Assembly (NCBI GenBank): GCA_031179165.1
Contig: JAPSIC010000015.1
Location: 1-34,721 of the forward strand
Reading direction: 5' to 3'
DNA: 34,721 nt
From: Brevibacterium sp.
GTDB lineage: Bacteria > Actinomycetota > Actinomycetes > Actinomycetales > Brevibacteriaceae
Made by a program: the position numbers and the translations under genes. Of this stretch, positions 1 to 8,015 are shown piece after piece. Below the pieces are notes generated by a model that did not search any database, was not told the origin of the DNA, and was given only the letters and a program-made list of their open reading frames with translations. Each line of letters begins with the position of its first letter. The stretch's first letter is position 1.

Positions 1-161
1 CCTCGCGGGTCCGCGGCGATCGCGGAGAGCATCCGCAGCCGGAGCGGATCCGCCAGCGCCTTGAGGACCCCGGTCAGTGCCACGGCGGCTTCCGGGTCGA
101 GCGCCGAGGTCGCTATCGGTGCGCACCCCACGCCGGTCACGGCGGCTGTGGTGTCCGTCAT
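1..161 (-). CDS. arsR: ArsR-family metalloregulator, N-terminal part (runs off the left edge)
   Basis: Only the first 53 codons are present. The visible protein starts MTDTTAAVTGVGCAP and reaches the first helices of a winged helix-turn-helix domain with the ArsR-family signature ALADPLRLRMLSAI. The start codon overlaps the stop of acr3 by four bases (ATGA), so the two genes are translationally coupled and arsR is the second gene of the pair, the reverse of the common arsR-first order. In this family the protein represses the ars promoter and leaves DNA when arsenite binds cysteines. A cysteine lies at residue 13, but the usual metal site falls outside the window, so metal specificity rests on the neighbour acr3. 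Confidence 0.85.
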   Translation of the reverse strand, partial: MTDTTAAVTGVGCAPIATSALDPEAAVALTGVLKALADPLRLRMLSAIAADPR

Positions 162-1267
162 CGTGTGACCACCTCGGCGGTCTGGAGCCCGACATAGGGA
201 TCGGTGTGGAACCATCTGCGTGCCGCCCACAGGGAGACGTAGACGAGTCCGACGAGCACCGGCACCTCGATGAGGGGCCCGACGACCCCGGCCAGGGCCT
301 GCCCGCTGCTGGCCCCGAAGGTGCCGATCGCCACGGCGATCGCGAGCTCGAAGTTGTTGCCGGCCGCCGTGAATGCCAGGGTCGTCGAGCGGGCGTAGCC
401 GAGGCCGAGGCGATGGCCGAGCAGGAGCCCCGCGAACCACATGAGTCCGAAGTAGACGAGCAGGGGCAGGGCGATCCGTGCGACGTCGAGCGGGTTGGCG
501 ATGATCGCGTCCCCCTGCAGGGCGAAGAGCAGGACGATCGTGAACAGCAGGCCGTACAGCGCCCACGGTCCGATGACGGGCAGGAACTTCTCCTCGTACC
601 ACTCGCGACCCCGCCGCGCCTCACCGAGGAATCGGGAGGCGAATCCGGCGAGCAGCGGCACCCCGAGGAAGACGAGCACGTTGAGCGCGATCTGCCCCAT
701 CGAGACGTCCATCCCCTGGGTGTCGAGGCCGAGCCAGCCGGGGAGCACAGTGAGGTAGAACCAGCCGAGCACGGAGAACATCACGACCTGGAAGACGGAG
801 TTGATCGCGACCAGCACGGCGGTGGCCTCGCGGTCGCCGCAGGCGAGATCGTTCCAGATCACGACCATGGCGATGCAGCGGGCCAGACCGACGATGATGA
901 GTCCGGTCCGGAAATCGGGCAGGTCGGGCAGGAACAGCCAGGCGAGGGCGAACATGAGAGCGGGACCGGCCAACCAGTTGAGGACCAGGGAGGAGACGAG
1001 GAGCCTGCGATCCCCGGTCACCGCGGCGACCTTGTCGTAGCGGACCTTCGCGAGCACGGGATACATCATTACCAGCAGGCCCAGGCCGATGGGCACCGAG
1101 ATGCCCCCGATCTCCATTCGCCCCAGGAGCTCGGACACGGCCGGGACGAACTGCCCCAGCAGGAGGCCTGTGACCATCGCCAGTCCGATCCAGGCGGGCA
1201 GCCACTTGTCGAGGGTGGACAGGCGATGCGTGACGGCCGGAGCGGAGGCAGAGGTCTGGTTCGACAT
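158..1267 (-). CDS. acr3: Arsenite efflux carrier of the ACR3 family
   Basis: Encodes 369 residues, the usual length for ACR3, an inner-membrane arsenite exporter of the bile/arsenite/riboflavin transporter superfamily driven by the proton motive force. About ten hydrophobic segments are visible. Family hallmarks are GLLVMMYPVLAKVRYDKV near residues 62-80, the stretch RTGLIIVGLARCIAMV holding the conserved functional cysteine (Cys131), the WNDLACGDRE motif near 138-147, and NNFELAIAVAIGTFG toward the C terminus. I chose the ATG at 1267 because the protein then begins MSNQTSAS shortly before the family's first conserved segment; an in-frame upstream extension has no family resemblance. It overlaps arsR by four bases and is transcribed divergently from the aminotransferase at 1438. 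Resistance to arsenite is the expected role. Confidence 0.93.
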   Translation of the reverse strand: MSNQTSASAPAVTHRLSTLDKWLPAWIGLAMVTGLLLGQFVPAVSELLGRMEIGGISVPIGLGLLVMMYPVLAKVRYDKVAAVTGDRRLLVSSLVLNWLAGPALMFALAWLFLPDLPDFRTGLIIVGLARCIAMVVIWNDLACGDREATAVLVAINSVFQVVMFSVLGWFYLTVLPGWLGLDTQGMDVSMGQIALNVLVFLGVPLLAGFASRFLGEARRGREWYEEKFLPVIGPWALYGLLFTIVLLFALQGDAIIANPLDVARIALPLLVYFGLMWFAGLLLGHRLGLGYARSTTLAFTAAGNNFELAIAVAIGTFGASSGQALAGVVGPLIEVPVLVGLVYVSLWAARRWFHTDPYVGLQTAEVVTR

Positions 1268-1273
1268 GCTTCT

Positions 1274-1292
1274 ATATTGACAGTCATCGATG
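1274..1292. promoter_or_regulatory. Candidate acr3-arsR promoter/ArsR operator region
   Basis: Immediately upstream of the acr3 start lies an AT-richer stretch containing ATATTGACAGTCATCGATG. It holds TTGAC and TCGATG elements about the right distance apart for an ArsR-type imperfect dyad and lies where a repressor would block transcription of acr3. The symmetry is weak, so this is a positional suggestion only. Confidence 0.25.
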
Positions 1293-1437
1293 CACGCGGC
1301 AAATCCGGCCGGCCAGGCACCTCGGGCCACGGCGGGCAAAGGTTTCCGAAACGTGCCTCTCGCAGCTTGGGACCGCCTCGGAGCAGAACATAGCGTAGGG
1401 GGCGGAAGCATCTTTCACGAAAGGTTCCACGATTCCC

Positions 1438-2688
1438 ATGTTCAGGCAGTCCTCCAAGTTGGCCAATGTCCTCTACGACATCCGGGGACCCGTCCTCGAA
1501 GAGGCCGAAGCCATGGAGGCGGCGGGCCACTCCATCCTCAAGCTCAACATCGGCAACCCCGCCCCCTTCGGCTTCGAAGCCCCCGAGGCCATCGTCGTCG
1601 ACATGGTCAGGCAGCTGCCCGTGGCGCAGGGCTACTCGGACTCACGCGGCATCCTCTCCGGCCGTCGCGCCGTCGTCCAGTACTACGAGACGCGGGGGAT
1701 CACGAACCTCGGCCCCCAGGAGGTGTTCCTGGGCAACGGCGTCAGCGAGCTCATCACCCTGTCCCTGCAGGCCCTGTGCAATCCCGGCGACGAGATCCTC
1801 GTCCCCACCCCGGACTACCCGCTGTGGACAGCGTCGGTCGCCCTGTCCGGAGGAACGCCCGTCCACTACCGGTGCGACGACGAGAACTGCTGGATGCCGG
1901 ACCTCGAGGACCTCGAGGCGCGGATCACCGACCGCACCCGCGGCATCGTCGTCATCAACCCGAACAACCCCACCGGCGCGGTCTACCCGGAGGAGACGCT
2001 CAAGGCGATCGCCGACATCGCCGCCCGGCACGGGCTGATGGTCTTCGCCGACGAGATCTACGAGAAGATCACCTACAACGGCGTGGAGATGGTCAACATG
2101 GCCACCCTCACCGGCGATGACGTCCTGTGCCTGACCTTCTCCGGACTGTCCAAGGCGTACCGGATCGCCGGCTACCGCTCCGGCTGGCTCGCGATCACCG
2201 GTCCCCTGGCCGCGGCCCGCAGCTACATCGAGGGCATCACCCTGCTGGCCAACATGCGCATGTGCGCGAACGTGCCCGCCCAGCATGCGATCCAGGCGGC
2301 CCTCGGCGGGAAGCAGTCGATCGAGGACCTGGTCCTGCCGCAGGGCCGGCTGGGCGCGCAGATGGATTTGGCGCATGCGGGACTCAATGCCATCGACGGC
2401 GTCTCGGCCCATCGCGCCGACGGTGCCCTCTACCTGTTCGCCAAGCTCGACGTCGAGAAGTTCGACATCGTCGACGACGAGCAGTTCGCCCTCGACCTGC
2501 TCCGGGAGCAGAAGATCCTCATCTCCCACGGCACCGCCTTCAACTGGTCCCGCCCGGACCACTTCCGGCTCGTCACCCTGCCCTCGACCGAGGTGCTCGG
2601 CGAGGCGATCGACCGCCTCGGCGAGTTCCTCTCCGGCTACCGGCAGCAGGCGAAGAGCTCCTGCGCGCTCGCCGCCGCCGCCGGCTGA
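1438..2688 (+). CDS. PLP-dependent aminotransferase, alanine transaminase (AlaT/AlaA) type
   Basis: A 416-residue fold-type I aminotransferase. Visible features are KLNIGNPAPFGFEAP near residues 35-49, NPNNPTG at 174-180 with the PLP-contacting Asn177, FADEIYEK at 203-210 with Asp205 that pairs with the pyridine nitrogen, and SGLSKAYRIAGYRSGW at 235-250 with Lys239 as the Schiff-base lysine. The N-terminal run SSKLANVLYDIRGPV is typical of the AlaT/AlaA branch, which interconverts pyruvate and alanine using glutamate. GAAAGG upstream supports the ATG. The C-terminal Ala-rich tail is probably a non-conserved extension. It stands alone, divergent from acr3 and followed by a strong hairpin. Exact amino donor is inferred from subgroup resemblance only. 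Confidence 0.85.
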   Translation: MFRQSSKLANVLYDIRGPVLEEAEAMEAAGHSILKLNIGNPAPFGFEAPEAIVVDMVRQLPVAQGYSDSRGILSGRRAVVQYYETRGITNLGPQEVFLGNGVSELITLSLQALCNPGDEILVPTPDYPLWTASVALSGGTPVHYRCDDENCWMPDLEDLEARITDRTRGIVVINPNNPTGAVYPEETLKAIADIAARHGLMVFADEIYEKITYNGVEMVNMATLTGDDVLCLTFSGLSKAYRIAGYRSGWLAITGPLAAARSYIEGITLLANMRMCANVPAQHAIQAALGGKQSIEDLVLPQGRLGAQMDLAHAGLNAIDGVSAHRADGALYLFAKLDVEKFDIVDDEQFALDLLREQKILISHGTAFNWSRPDHFRLVTLPSTEVLGEAIDRLGEFLSGYRQQAKSSCALAAAAG

Positions 2689-2745
2689 GGACCGCCCAGC
2701 ACCTCTCGGGCCGCCCGCACCTCCCGTACCGCCGGCCGGAACACA

Positions 2746-2771
2746 CGGTCACCGCCACCGCGCGGTGACCG
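2746..2771. terminator. Bidirectional hairpin between convergent genes
   Basis: CGGTCACCG at 2746-2754 and CGGTGACCG at 2763-2771 form a perfect nine-base-pair stem with an eight-base loop. It lies between the convergent aminotransferase and LysR genes and overlaps the last codons and stop of the LysR gene. No U-tract follows, as is common in high-GC actinobacteria. Confidence 0.65.
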
Positions 2772-3759
2772 CACCGACGTCGGCGATCACCTCGGCGATG
2801 GCGGCGTCATGGGCGGCGACGATCGGGTCACGCCGGCGCGCCTGCGCCCGCCCTCCGGGCGCCTGTCGCCGAGACACGAGGAGCACGTCGCGGCGGCAGG
2901 TGCTCAGGGGCATGGGGATGACGTCGATCGCGGAGTCGTCGGGCAGGGAGGATTCCGGGATCATCGCGACCGCCAGCCCGGCGGCGATCATCCGGATGAT
3001 CGCCGCGTAGTCGTCCATCCGCATGCCGACCCGCGGCTCGAACCCGGCGGCCAGGCAGAAGGACCGGACCACCTCGTCGATGGCGTCGCCGGGGTCGATG
3101 CTGAACGCCCAGGTCTGGGCGTGGACGGCGGTGAAGTCCGGCAGCCCCTGGGCATCGACGGGGACGGGACCGGCGGACCTCGGCACGCAGAGGAAGAGCT
3201 GCTCCGAGTAGAGATGCTCCGCCGTCAGCGTCGACGGGATCCAGGCCCGGTCGACGTCGGTGGACACGAGCAGGGCGAGGTCGAGCTCCCCCGACTCCAG
3301 CCGGGCCACGAGCTTGGCATGCTCGTCCATCGTCACATCGAGGGCGGCGGCGACGCTCGCCCCCTCGGACGCAGCGGACTCGTCGGCGACCGTCCAGCGG
3401 GGTCGTTTCTGCAACTCGTGGTGCAGCTTCGGGATCACGCGCGCGCCGACCGTGGGCACGGCTCCGATCTTCACCGGCACCGCCTGCGCCTCGCGCCACA
3501 GTGCGACCTCGTCGCCGAGGCGCTCGCACAGGCCCAGGATCTCGACCGCCCGGGACACGACGAGGCTGCCGACGACGGTGGGACGGGAGCCGCGCGGACT
3601 CTTCTCGATCAGGGTGCTGCCGAGGTGGCGTTCGAGATTGCGCAGGTGATGGTTGACGGTGGGCTGACTCCACCCGAGGGAGGCGGCCGCGGCGGAGACG
3701 GACCCGGACTCGGAGATCGCGGTCAGCGCGAGCAGTCCCCTGGTATCGAGAGCTTCCAT
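2749..3759 (-). CDS. LysR-family transcriptional regulator
   Basis: A 336-residue LysR-type regulator, slightly longer than the usual 300. The N-terminal winged helix covers about residues 5-65: GLLALTAISESGSVSAAAA, then SQPTVNHHLRNLERHLGSTLIEK. An effector-binding periplasmic-fold domain follows, from about residue 95. GGAGG sits six bases or so upstream of the ATG at 3759, supporting the start. The gene is divergent from the decarboxylase at 3850 across 90 bp, and a LysR-type dyad lies in that gap, so control of the decarboxylase is the likely job. The co-inducer cannot be read from sequence; an amino acid or polyamine would fit the neighbour. Confidence 0.88.
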   Translation of the reverse strand: MEALDTRGLLALTAISESGSVSAAAASLGWSQPTVNHHLRNLERHLGSTLIEKSPRGSRPTVVGSLVVSRAVEILGLCERLGDEVALWREAQAVPVKIGAVPTVGARVIPKLHHELQKRPRWTVADESAASEGASVAAALDVTMDEHAKLVARLESGELDLALLVSTDVDRAWIPSTLTAEHLYSEQLFLCVPRSAGPVPVDAQGLPDFTAVHAQTWAFSIDPGDAIDEVVRSFCLAAGFEPRVGMRMDDYAAIIRMIAAGLAVAMIPESSLPDDSAIDVIPMPLSTCRRDVLLVSRRQAPGGRAQARRRDPIVAAHDAAIAEVIADVGAVTARWR

Positions 3760-3782
3760 GATCCTCCGCGCAGCAGTTCAAT

Positions 3783-3799
3783 AGTGGGTATACATCACT
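3783..3799. promoter_or_regulatory. Candidate LysR operator (AGT-N11-ACT)
   Basis: The intergenic region between the divergent LysR gene and the decarboxylase contains AGT, eleven bases centred on GTATAC, then ACT. This is the T-N11-A layout of LysR binding sites with inverted flanks, placed upstream of both genes. Confidence 0.5.
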
Positions 3800-3837
3800 G
3801 TAGGAAACTTGCTGTTCTCCGACAAGGGCGACTTCCC

Positions 3838-3843
3838 TAGTCT
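3838..3843 (+). promoter_or_regulatory. Candidate -10 element for a leaderless transcript
   Basis: TAGTCT ends six bases before the ATG at 3850, so transcription would start at or next to the A of the start codon. No ribosome binding site is seen upstream of this ATG, which agrees with a leaderless mRNA. A -35 hexamer is not obvious. Confidence 0.45.
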
Positions 3844-3849
3844 GAACAC

Positions 3850-5403
3850 ATGACCGTGCACCAGGATCTTCCCATGCCCTCCCCATCCGACCCCTCGGCC
3901 CGGGCCTCCCACCAGGCGAGGACCTCGCGCGCGCCCTATGCGGACGCGCTCCACGCTGCCGCTGTCCGCGATTCGCAGTTCCTCTGCACCCCCGGTCATG
4001 CGGGCACCGGCAGCGGGGTCTCCGCCGGACTCGTCGACTTCTTCGGCGAGCACATCCTCTCCCTGGACATCCCCCCGCTCTTCGACGGCATTGACCTGGG
4101 CACCGACACCCCGAAGGACGAAGCGCTGCAGCTGGCCGCCGAGGCCTGGGGCGCCCGGCGCACCTGGTTCCTCACCAACGGCTCGTCCCAGGGCAATCGG
4201 ATGGCCGCCCTGGCCGTGGGCACCCTCGGCACCGGCGTCGTGACCCAGCGCAGCGCCCATTCGAGCTTCATCGACGGCATCGTGCTCGCCGGCCTCCACC
4301 CCGGCTTCGTCTCCCCCAGTGTCGACGAGGTCAACGGCATCGCCCACGGCGTCACCCCGGACTCCCTGCGCCGTGCCATCGCCGCGCACCCGGAAGAGGT
4401 GACCGCGGTCTATCTGGTGACCCCGAGCTACTTCGGCGCGGTCGCCGACGTCAGGGCGCTTGCCGAGGTGGCCCACGAAGCGGGCGCGTTCCTCATCGTC
4501 GACGCCGCCTGGGGTGCCCATTTCGGATTCCATCCCGACCTGCCGGCCTCTCCCGTCACCGAGGGAGCCGATGTCGTCATCATGAGCACGCACAAGCTGG
4601 CGGGATCCTTCACCCAGTCCGCGCTCCTCCACCTCGGCGACACCGAGTTCGCCGATCGGATCGAGCCCGCCCTCGAACGCGCCTTCATGATGACGGCCTC
4701 GACCAGCGAGAACGCGCACCTCATGGCCTCGATCGACATCGCCCGCCGCGAGCTCGTCGACGCCCACGATGAGATCGCGGCCTCCCTCGACAACATCCGC
4801 CACCTGCGGGCCCAGATCGAGGGCAGCGAGCACTACCACCTGCTCTCCGGCGACTTCATGAGCTTCAACGACGTCGTCGACATCGACCCGTTCCGGCTGC
4901 CCATCGACATCACCTCCACCGGCCTCGACGGGCATGCCGTGCGCAAGCGGCTGGCGCAGGAGCACGGGGTCTACGTCGAGATGGCGACGGCGACGACGAT
5001 CGTCGTCCTCATCGGGCTGGGCAAGTCCCCCGAGATAACCCGGCTCCTGGCCGCCCTCGACGAAATCCGGCTCGAACAGGGCGCGGCTGCGGCTGAGTCC
5101 TCTCCGACCTCGTCCTCTCGGGCATCGGACATTCCTCCGCTGCCCCAGGCGGGCGCGCTCGTCAGGCTCCCGCGCGAGGCCTTCTTCGGCGAGTCCGAAC
5201 TGGTGCCCGCCGCCGAGGCGGTCGGCCGCATCAGTGTCAGCTCACTGGCCGCCTACCCTCCTGGGATCCCGAACGTCCTGCCGGGCGAGGAGATCAATCA
5301 GGAGACCATCGAGTTCCTCCAGGCCGTTGCCGCCAGCCCCTCGGGGCACGTGCGCGGCAGCGCCGATCCTCAGCTGCGGCAGTTCCGCGTCGTCAAGGAG
5401 TAG
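3850..5403 (+). CDS. Orn/Lys/Arg decarboxylase-family PLP enzyme
   Basis: A 517-residue fold-type I PLP enzyme of the group III amino-acid decarboxylase type. Signs are CTPGHAGTGSG near 46-56, the TNGSSQGN loop at 109-116, His137 (RSAHSSF) placed to stack on PLP, VDAAWGAHFGFHP at 217-229 with Asp218, and MSTHKLAGSFTQSA with Lys249 as the Schiff-base lysine. It lacks the N-terminal response-regulator-like wing domain of the large enterobacterial inducible decarboxylases, as do the shorter actinobacterial and Bacillus SpeA-like forms. The expected reaction is decarboxylation of arginine, lysine or ornithine to a di- or polyamine in the cytosol; which substrate is used is not decidable here. The divergent LysR gene is the likely regulator. 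Confidence 0.85.
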   Translation: MTVHQDLPMPSPSDPSARASHQARTSRAPYADALHAAAVRDSQFLCTPGHAGTGSGVSAGLVDFFGEHILSLDIPPLFDGIDLGTDTPKDEALQLAAEAWGARRTWFLTNGSSQGNRMAALAVGTLGTGVVTQRSAHSSFIDGIVLAGLHPGFVSPSVDEVNGIAHGVTPDSLRRAIAAHPEEVTAVYLVTPSYFGAVADVRALAEVAHEAGAFLIVDAAWGAHFGFHPDLPASPVTEGADVVIMSTHKLAGSFTQSALLHLGDTEFADRIEPALERAFMMTASTSENAHLMASIDIARRELVDAHDEIAASLDNIRHLRAQIEGSEHYHLLSGDFMSFNDVVDIDPFRLPIDITSTGLDGHAVRKRLAQEHGVYVEMATATTIVVLIGLGKSPEITRLLAALDEIRLEQGAAAAESSPTSSSRASDIPPLPQAGALVRLPREAFFGESELVPAAEAVGRISVSSLAAYPPGIPNVLPGEEINQETIEFLQAVAASPSGHVRGSADPQLRQFRVVKE

Positions 5404-5418
5404 ACGAGCCGGGTGCCG

Positions 5419-5481
5419 GCGAGCGCGGGCGGGCGCTTGCGCGTGCCGACGAGCAGGACGCGACCGCGAGCGCGGGCGGGC
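5419..5481. repeat. Short direct repeats downstream of the decarboxylase
   Basis: A 16-base unit GCGAGCGCGGGCGGGC occurs exactly at 5419-5434 and 5466-5481. Between and around them GTGCCGGCGAGC (5413-5424) and GTGCCGACGAGC (5443-5454) form a second near-repeat. The block lies in the 200-bp gap before the sigma-factor gene. Function unknown; it could be slippage-generated or a binding-site cluster. Confidence 0.5.
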
Positions 5482-5523
5482 AGAGGGGTCGCGTACACTT
5501 GTTCCGGCAGGAACGATCCCCCT

Positions 5524-5565
5524 CCGGACCGCGAGTCCGGTGTCCATGCCACCGGGCATTCCCGG
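5524..5565 (+). promoter_or_regulatory. Two consecutive hairpins in the leader of the sigma-factor gene
   Basis: CCGGAC-N5-GTCCGG (5524-5540) and CCGGG-N4-CCCGG (5552-5565) form two small perfect stems 39-80 bases upstream of the ATG at 5604. TACACT at 5494-5499 could be a -10 element giving a leader of about 100 bases that carries both. They may act in termination, attenuation or mRNA stability; no known riboswitch class is recognised. Confidence 0.3.
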
Positions 5566-5603
5566 CAGACATCACTGACGAGCTCGATCGAAAACAGGAC
5601 CGG

Positions 5604-7175
5604 ATGGACGCGCACCTTCATCAGCCCGGGGACAACCTCGCCGAGATCACCGACGAAGACCTGCTCTCGCTCATCGGTGCCGGAACCGCCGGAGCCTACG
5701 CCGAGCTCTACCGCCGCCACCGTGACGGGGCGCTGACCGTCGCGTCCGCGTCCCTCGGTGCCACCGCTGCCCGGGACGCGGTCGATGAGTCGTTCCTCTC
5801 TGTCCTCAAGACGGTCCTGATCGGCGAGCCGCCGAGCGATGACGACGACCGGACCGGCGATTTCGCGATCCTGCTGAAGCAGGCTGTGCATGACGAGGTC
5901 GCGAGCCGATCTGCGGCGCAGGTGGGCACCGCCGCTCACCTCGGCGAATCCGAGGATCTCGACCCCAGCCTGGTGGCCGCGGCCCTGTCCTCTCTGCCCG
6001 ACAATTGGCAGCGCATCCTATGGCTGCGGGAGGTCGAGCGGCTCTCCCCGCGGTCGGTGGCCGACCGCCTCGACATCGCTCCCAACGCCGTGACGCGGCT
6101 GGCCGTGCGCGCCCGTCGCGGGCTCCAGGACGCCTGGCTCGAACTCCAGCCCTCCCCGGCAGACACTGACCATGAGTGCCTCAGGATCATCGCGCGACTG
6201 GCAGAGTACTCCTCCGGCAGGATCAGTCCCCCACGCAGGCGATCGGTCCGCGCCCATCTGGACAGCTGTGCTCGATGCACGGTGGTCGCCACCCAGATCA
6301 CGCAGTTCTCCCTCCGGTGTCGATCCCTGCTCATCCCTGCACTGCTGACCTCCCCGACCGTCATCGAACGGCTGGCCGACACGCTGGCCGCGTCGGTTGC
6401 CGACCCCCATCTCGGAACGAACGGCCCGGCCCTCGCAGCCGTGACGGAACCGGCCGAGGCAGCTGCTGCGCCCGCCGCGGCCGCACCGATCGATGCGGCC
6501 GCGACCGAATCACCAAAAGCTGCGGAGGCTGCGGCCGCCCGTGAGCGGAAGAGAACCCTTCCGAAATCGATCCTGATCCCCGCCGTCGCTGCCGCCATCG
6601 CTGTGGCCGCGACACTCCTCGGGTTCTCCTTCGCCTCTCCCGAGACCGAGGACACGAGCTATCGCTCGGACGCCGACACGCCCAGCGCCCCTGCCGGCCC
6701 CTCATCCCCAGGCGGCGAACCCGACGAGACGGAACCGGCGACGGTCCCCGGCGATCACCCCGAGCCGGCCGTGGGGACGGACGACGACCACAGAACCGAG
6801 CCGGAGGAGACGACCGACGGGACTCCGTCGCGCGCCGACGGAAGCCGAAACACCGGGACTGCCGGAACACCGTCGCCGCAGGATCCCGACCGCGAGGGCG
6901 AACGCGGCGAGCTGCAGGAGGAACCCTGGATCGGACCCGGTCCCGACGAGGACCCTCCAAGTGGCCGGACACCGTCCGGTCCCAGCCCGGACGAATCGCC
7001 CGAGGCACCCTCGGAGTCGCCCGCGACCGAGGAGCCGGTCACCTCGCCCGATCCCGAGCCGGCCCCCGAACCCGAACCGACGCCCCCGGCACCGGACTCA
7101 CCGTCGGAGCCGACGCCGAGCGACGAAACACCCTCCGACAGCTTGGAACAGGGTGGCACTGCGCCACTGACCTGA
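5604..7175 (+). CDS. ECF sigma factor fused to an anti-sigma-like zinc-finger, membrane anchor and Pro-rich tail
   Basis: From the ATG at 5604 (CAGGAC just upstream) the protein has 523 residues. Residues about 15-75 resemble sigma region 2 and are divergent. Residues about 126-182 are a typical region 4, with LPDNWQRILWLREVERLS and the helix-turn-helix SVADRLDIAPNAVTRLAVRARRG. A zinc-binding anti-sigma signature follows: Cys192, His218, Cys222 and Cys225 (C-x25-H-x3-C-x2-C). An Ala-rich linker leads to one membrane helix at about 321-342. The remaining 180 residues are rich in Pro, Glu, Asp, Ser and Thr, without cysteine, as expected for an extracellular disordered or wall-spanning tail. The family logic suggests a sigma factor held at the membrane by its own fused inhibitor. 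No separate anti-sigma gene is adjacent. Target genes are unknown. Confidence 0.8.
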   Translation: MDAHLHQPGDNLAEITDEDLLSLIGAGTAGAYAELYRRHRDGALTVASASLGATAARDAVDESFLSVLKTVLIGEPPSDDDDRTGDFAILLKQAVHDEVASRSAAQVGTAAHLGESEDLDPSLVAAALSSLPDNWQRILWLREVERLSPRSVADRLDIAPNAVTRLAVRARRGLQDAWLELQPSPADTDHECLRIIARLAEYSSGRISPPRRRSVRAHLDSCARCTVVATQITQFSLRCRSLLIPALLTSPTVIERLADTLAASVADPHLGTNGPALAAVTEPAEAAAAPAAAAPIDAAATESPKAAEAAAARERKRTLPKSILIPAVAAAIAVAATLLGFSFASPETEDTSYRSDADTPSAPAGPSSPGGEPDETEPATVPGDHPEPAVGTDDDHRTEPEETTDGTPSRADGSRNTGTAGTPSPQDPDREGERGELQEEPWIGPGPDEDPPSGRTPSGPSPDESPEAPSESPATEEPVTSPDPEPAPEPEPTPPAPDSPSEPTPSDETPSDSLEQGGTAPLT

Positions 7176-7201
7176 GCCCCGGTCGCTGTCGGCCGGAGAT
7201 C

Positions 7202-7240
7202 GTGGGAAACGCGAACGCGCAGGCGGCCGCGTTCACCCAC
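7202..7240. terminator. Hairpin between convergent sigma-factor and GntR genes
   Basis: GAACGCG (7213-7219) pairs with CGCGTTC (7228-7234) across an eight-base loop, and outer GTGGG (7202-7206) pairs with CCCAC (7236-7240) after an internal bulge. It is the only clear structure in the 76-bp convergent gap and could serve both directions. Confidence 0.55.
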
Positions 7241-7251
7241 CACGGTGCGCC

Positions 7252-7911
7252 TCAGGCGTCTGCGCGTTTGAAGTAGTAGAGGTTCCGAACGACGAGCCGA
7301 CCCACCTCGGCGGGCCTGTTCGCTTCGATGAGGTCGACGATCTCCACCAGCTCCCGCGCGGACAGGAGGTCCACCTTGTGGGAGTCCTCGTCGTGGGTGA
7401 ACACGCGGGACTGATCGCGCAGACGCAGGCTGATGGCCGCCGCCCGGTGGCCGAGGCCGTACTCGAGAAGGCGTTCGTGGAACTCACGATCGGCGGTCAT
7501 GAAACCCGCTCGGTCCTCGGCCTCCGCGGCGGTGATCGCAGCGGTCGCGAAATGACGCAGGGACCGCATCTGGTCACGGATCGACGCATCGGCGTCGCCG
7601 ACGCGTCGGCACAGCTCTTCGGCGGCCGGCACTGCGAGCAGGGACCGGATGCGGATGATCTCCTCGAGGTCGTCGCGGGTGACGGGCACCAGGCGGAATC
7701 CTCGGTTGGGGACGGCCTCGACGGTGCCCTCGGCGACGAGCGACATCATCGCCTCGCGCACCGGGGACAGGGAGATGCCCAGCTGCTTGGCCAGCCCGGC
7801 CGCCGAGTAGATCCGCTCCTCGTCCAGCTCACCGGTCGTGATGGCGTGGCGGATGACGGTCAGCGCATGTTCGCGCAGGGATGGACCAGGCTGCGGTCGG
7901 TCTGGAATCAC
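7252..7911 (-). CDS. GntR-family regulator, FadR/FCD subfamily
   Basis: A 219-residue GntR regulator. The N-terminal winged helix spans about residues 10-75: SLREHALTVIRHAI, then the recognition region LAKQLGISLSPVREAMMSLVAEG and the wing VEAVPNRGFRLVPV. The rest is an all-helical FCD effector domain, with DREFHERLLEYG carrying metal-ligand-type Asp and His. The start is GTG at 7911, preceded by GAGGTGAC. It is divergent from the flavoprotein gene at 8080, and a 20-bp palindrome lies in the shared promoter region, so it probably represses that gene until a small acid or amine metabolite binds. The effector is not known; a betaine or dimethylglycine-like compound is a guess from context. Confidence 0.88.
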   Translation of the reverse strand: MIPDRPQPGPSLREHALTVIRHAITTGELDEERIYSAAGLAKQLGISLSPVREAMMSLVAEGTVEAVPNRGFRLVPVTRDDLEEIIRIRSLLAVPAAEELCRRVGDADASIRDQMRSLRHFATAAITAAEAEDRAGFMTADREFHERLLEYGLGHRAAAISLRLRDQSRVFTHDEDSHKVDLLSARELVEIVDLIEANRPAEVGRLVVRNLYYFKRADA

Positions 7912-8015
7912 GTCACCTCATCTCCGGTCCGGCGGCCGCTCCTGATGCTCACTTCAGGATCTGCCGGAAGCCTATTGACAGCATAAATGCGGGCGGCGGA
8001 CGATAGAGTGCACAG

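Noticed and set aside
7975-8009. TTGACA (7975-7980) with TAGAGT (8004-8009) as a promoter for the flavoprotein
   Set aside because: The spacer is 23 bases, too long for a standard promoter, so I did not annotate it.
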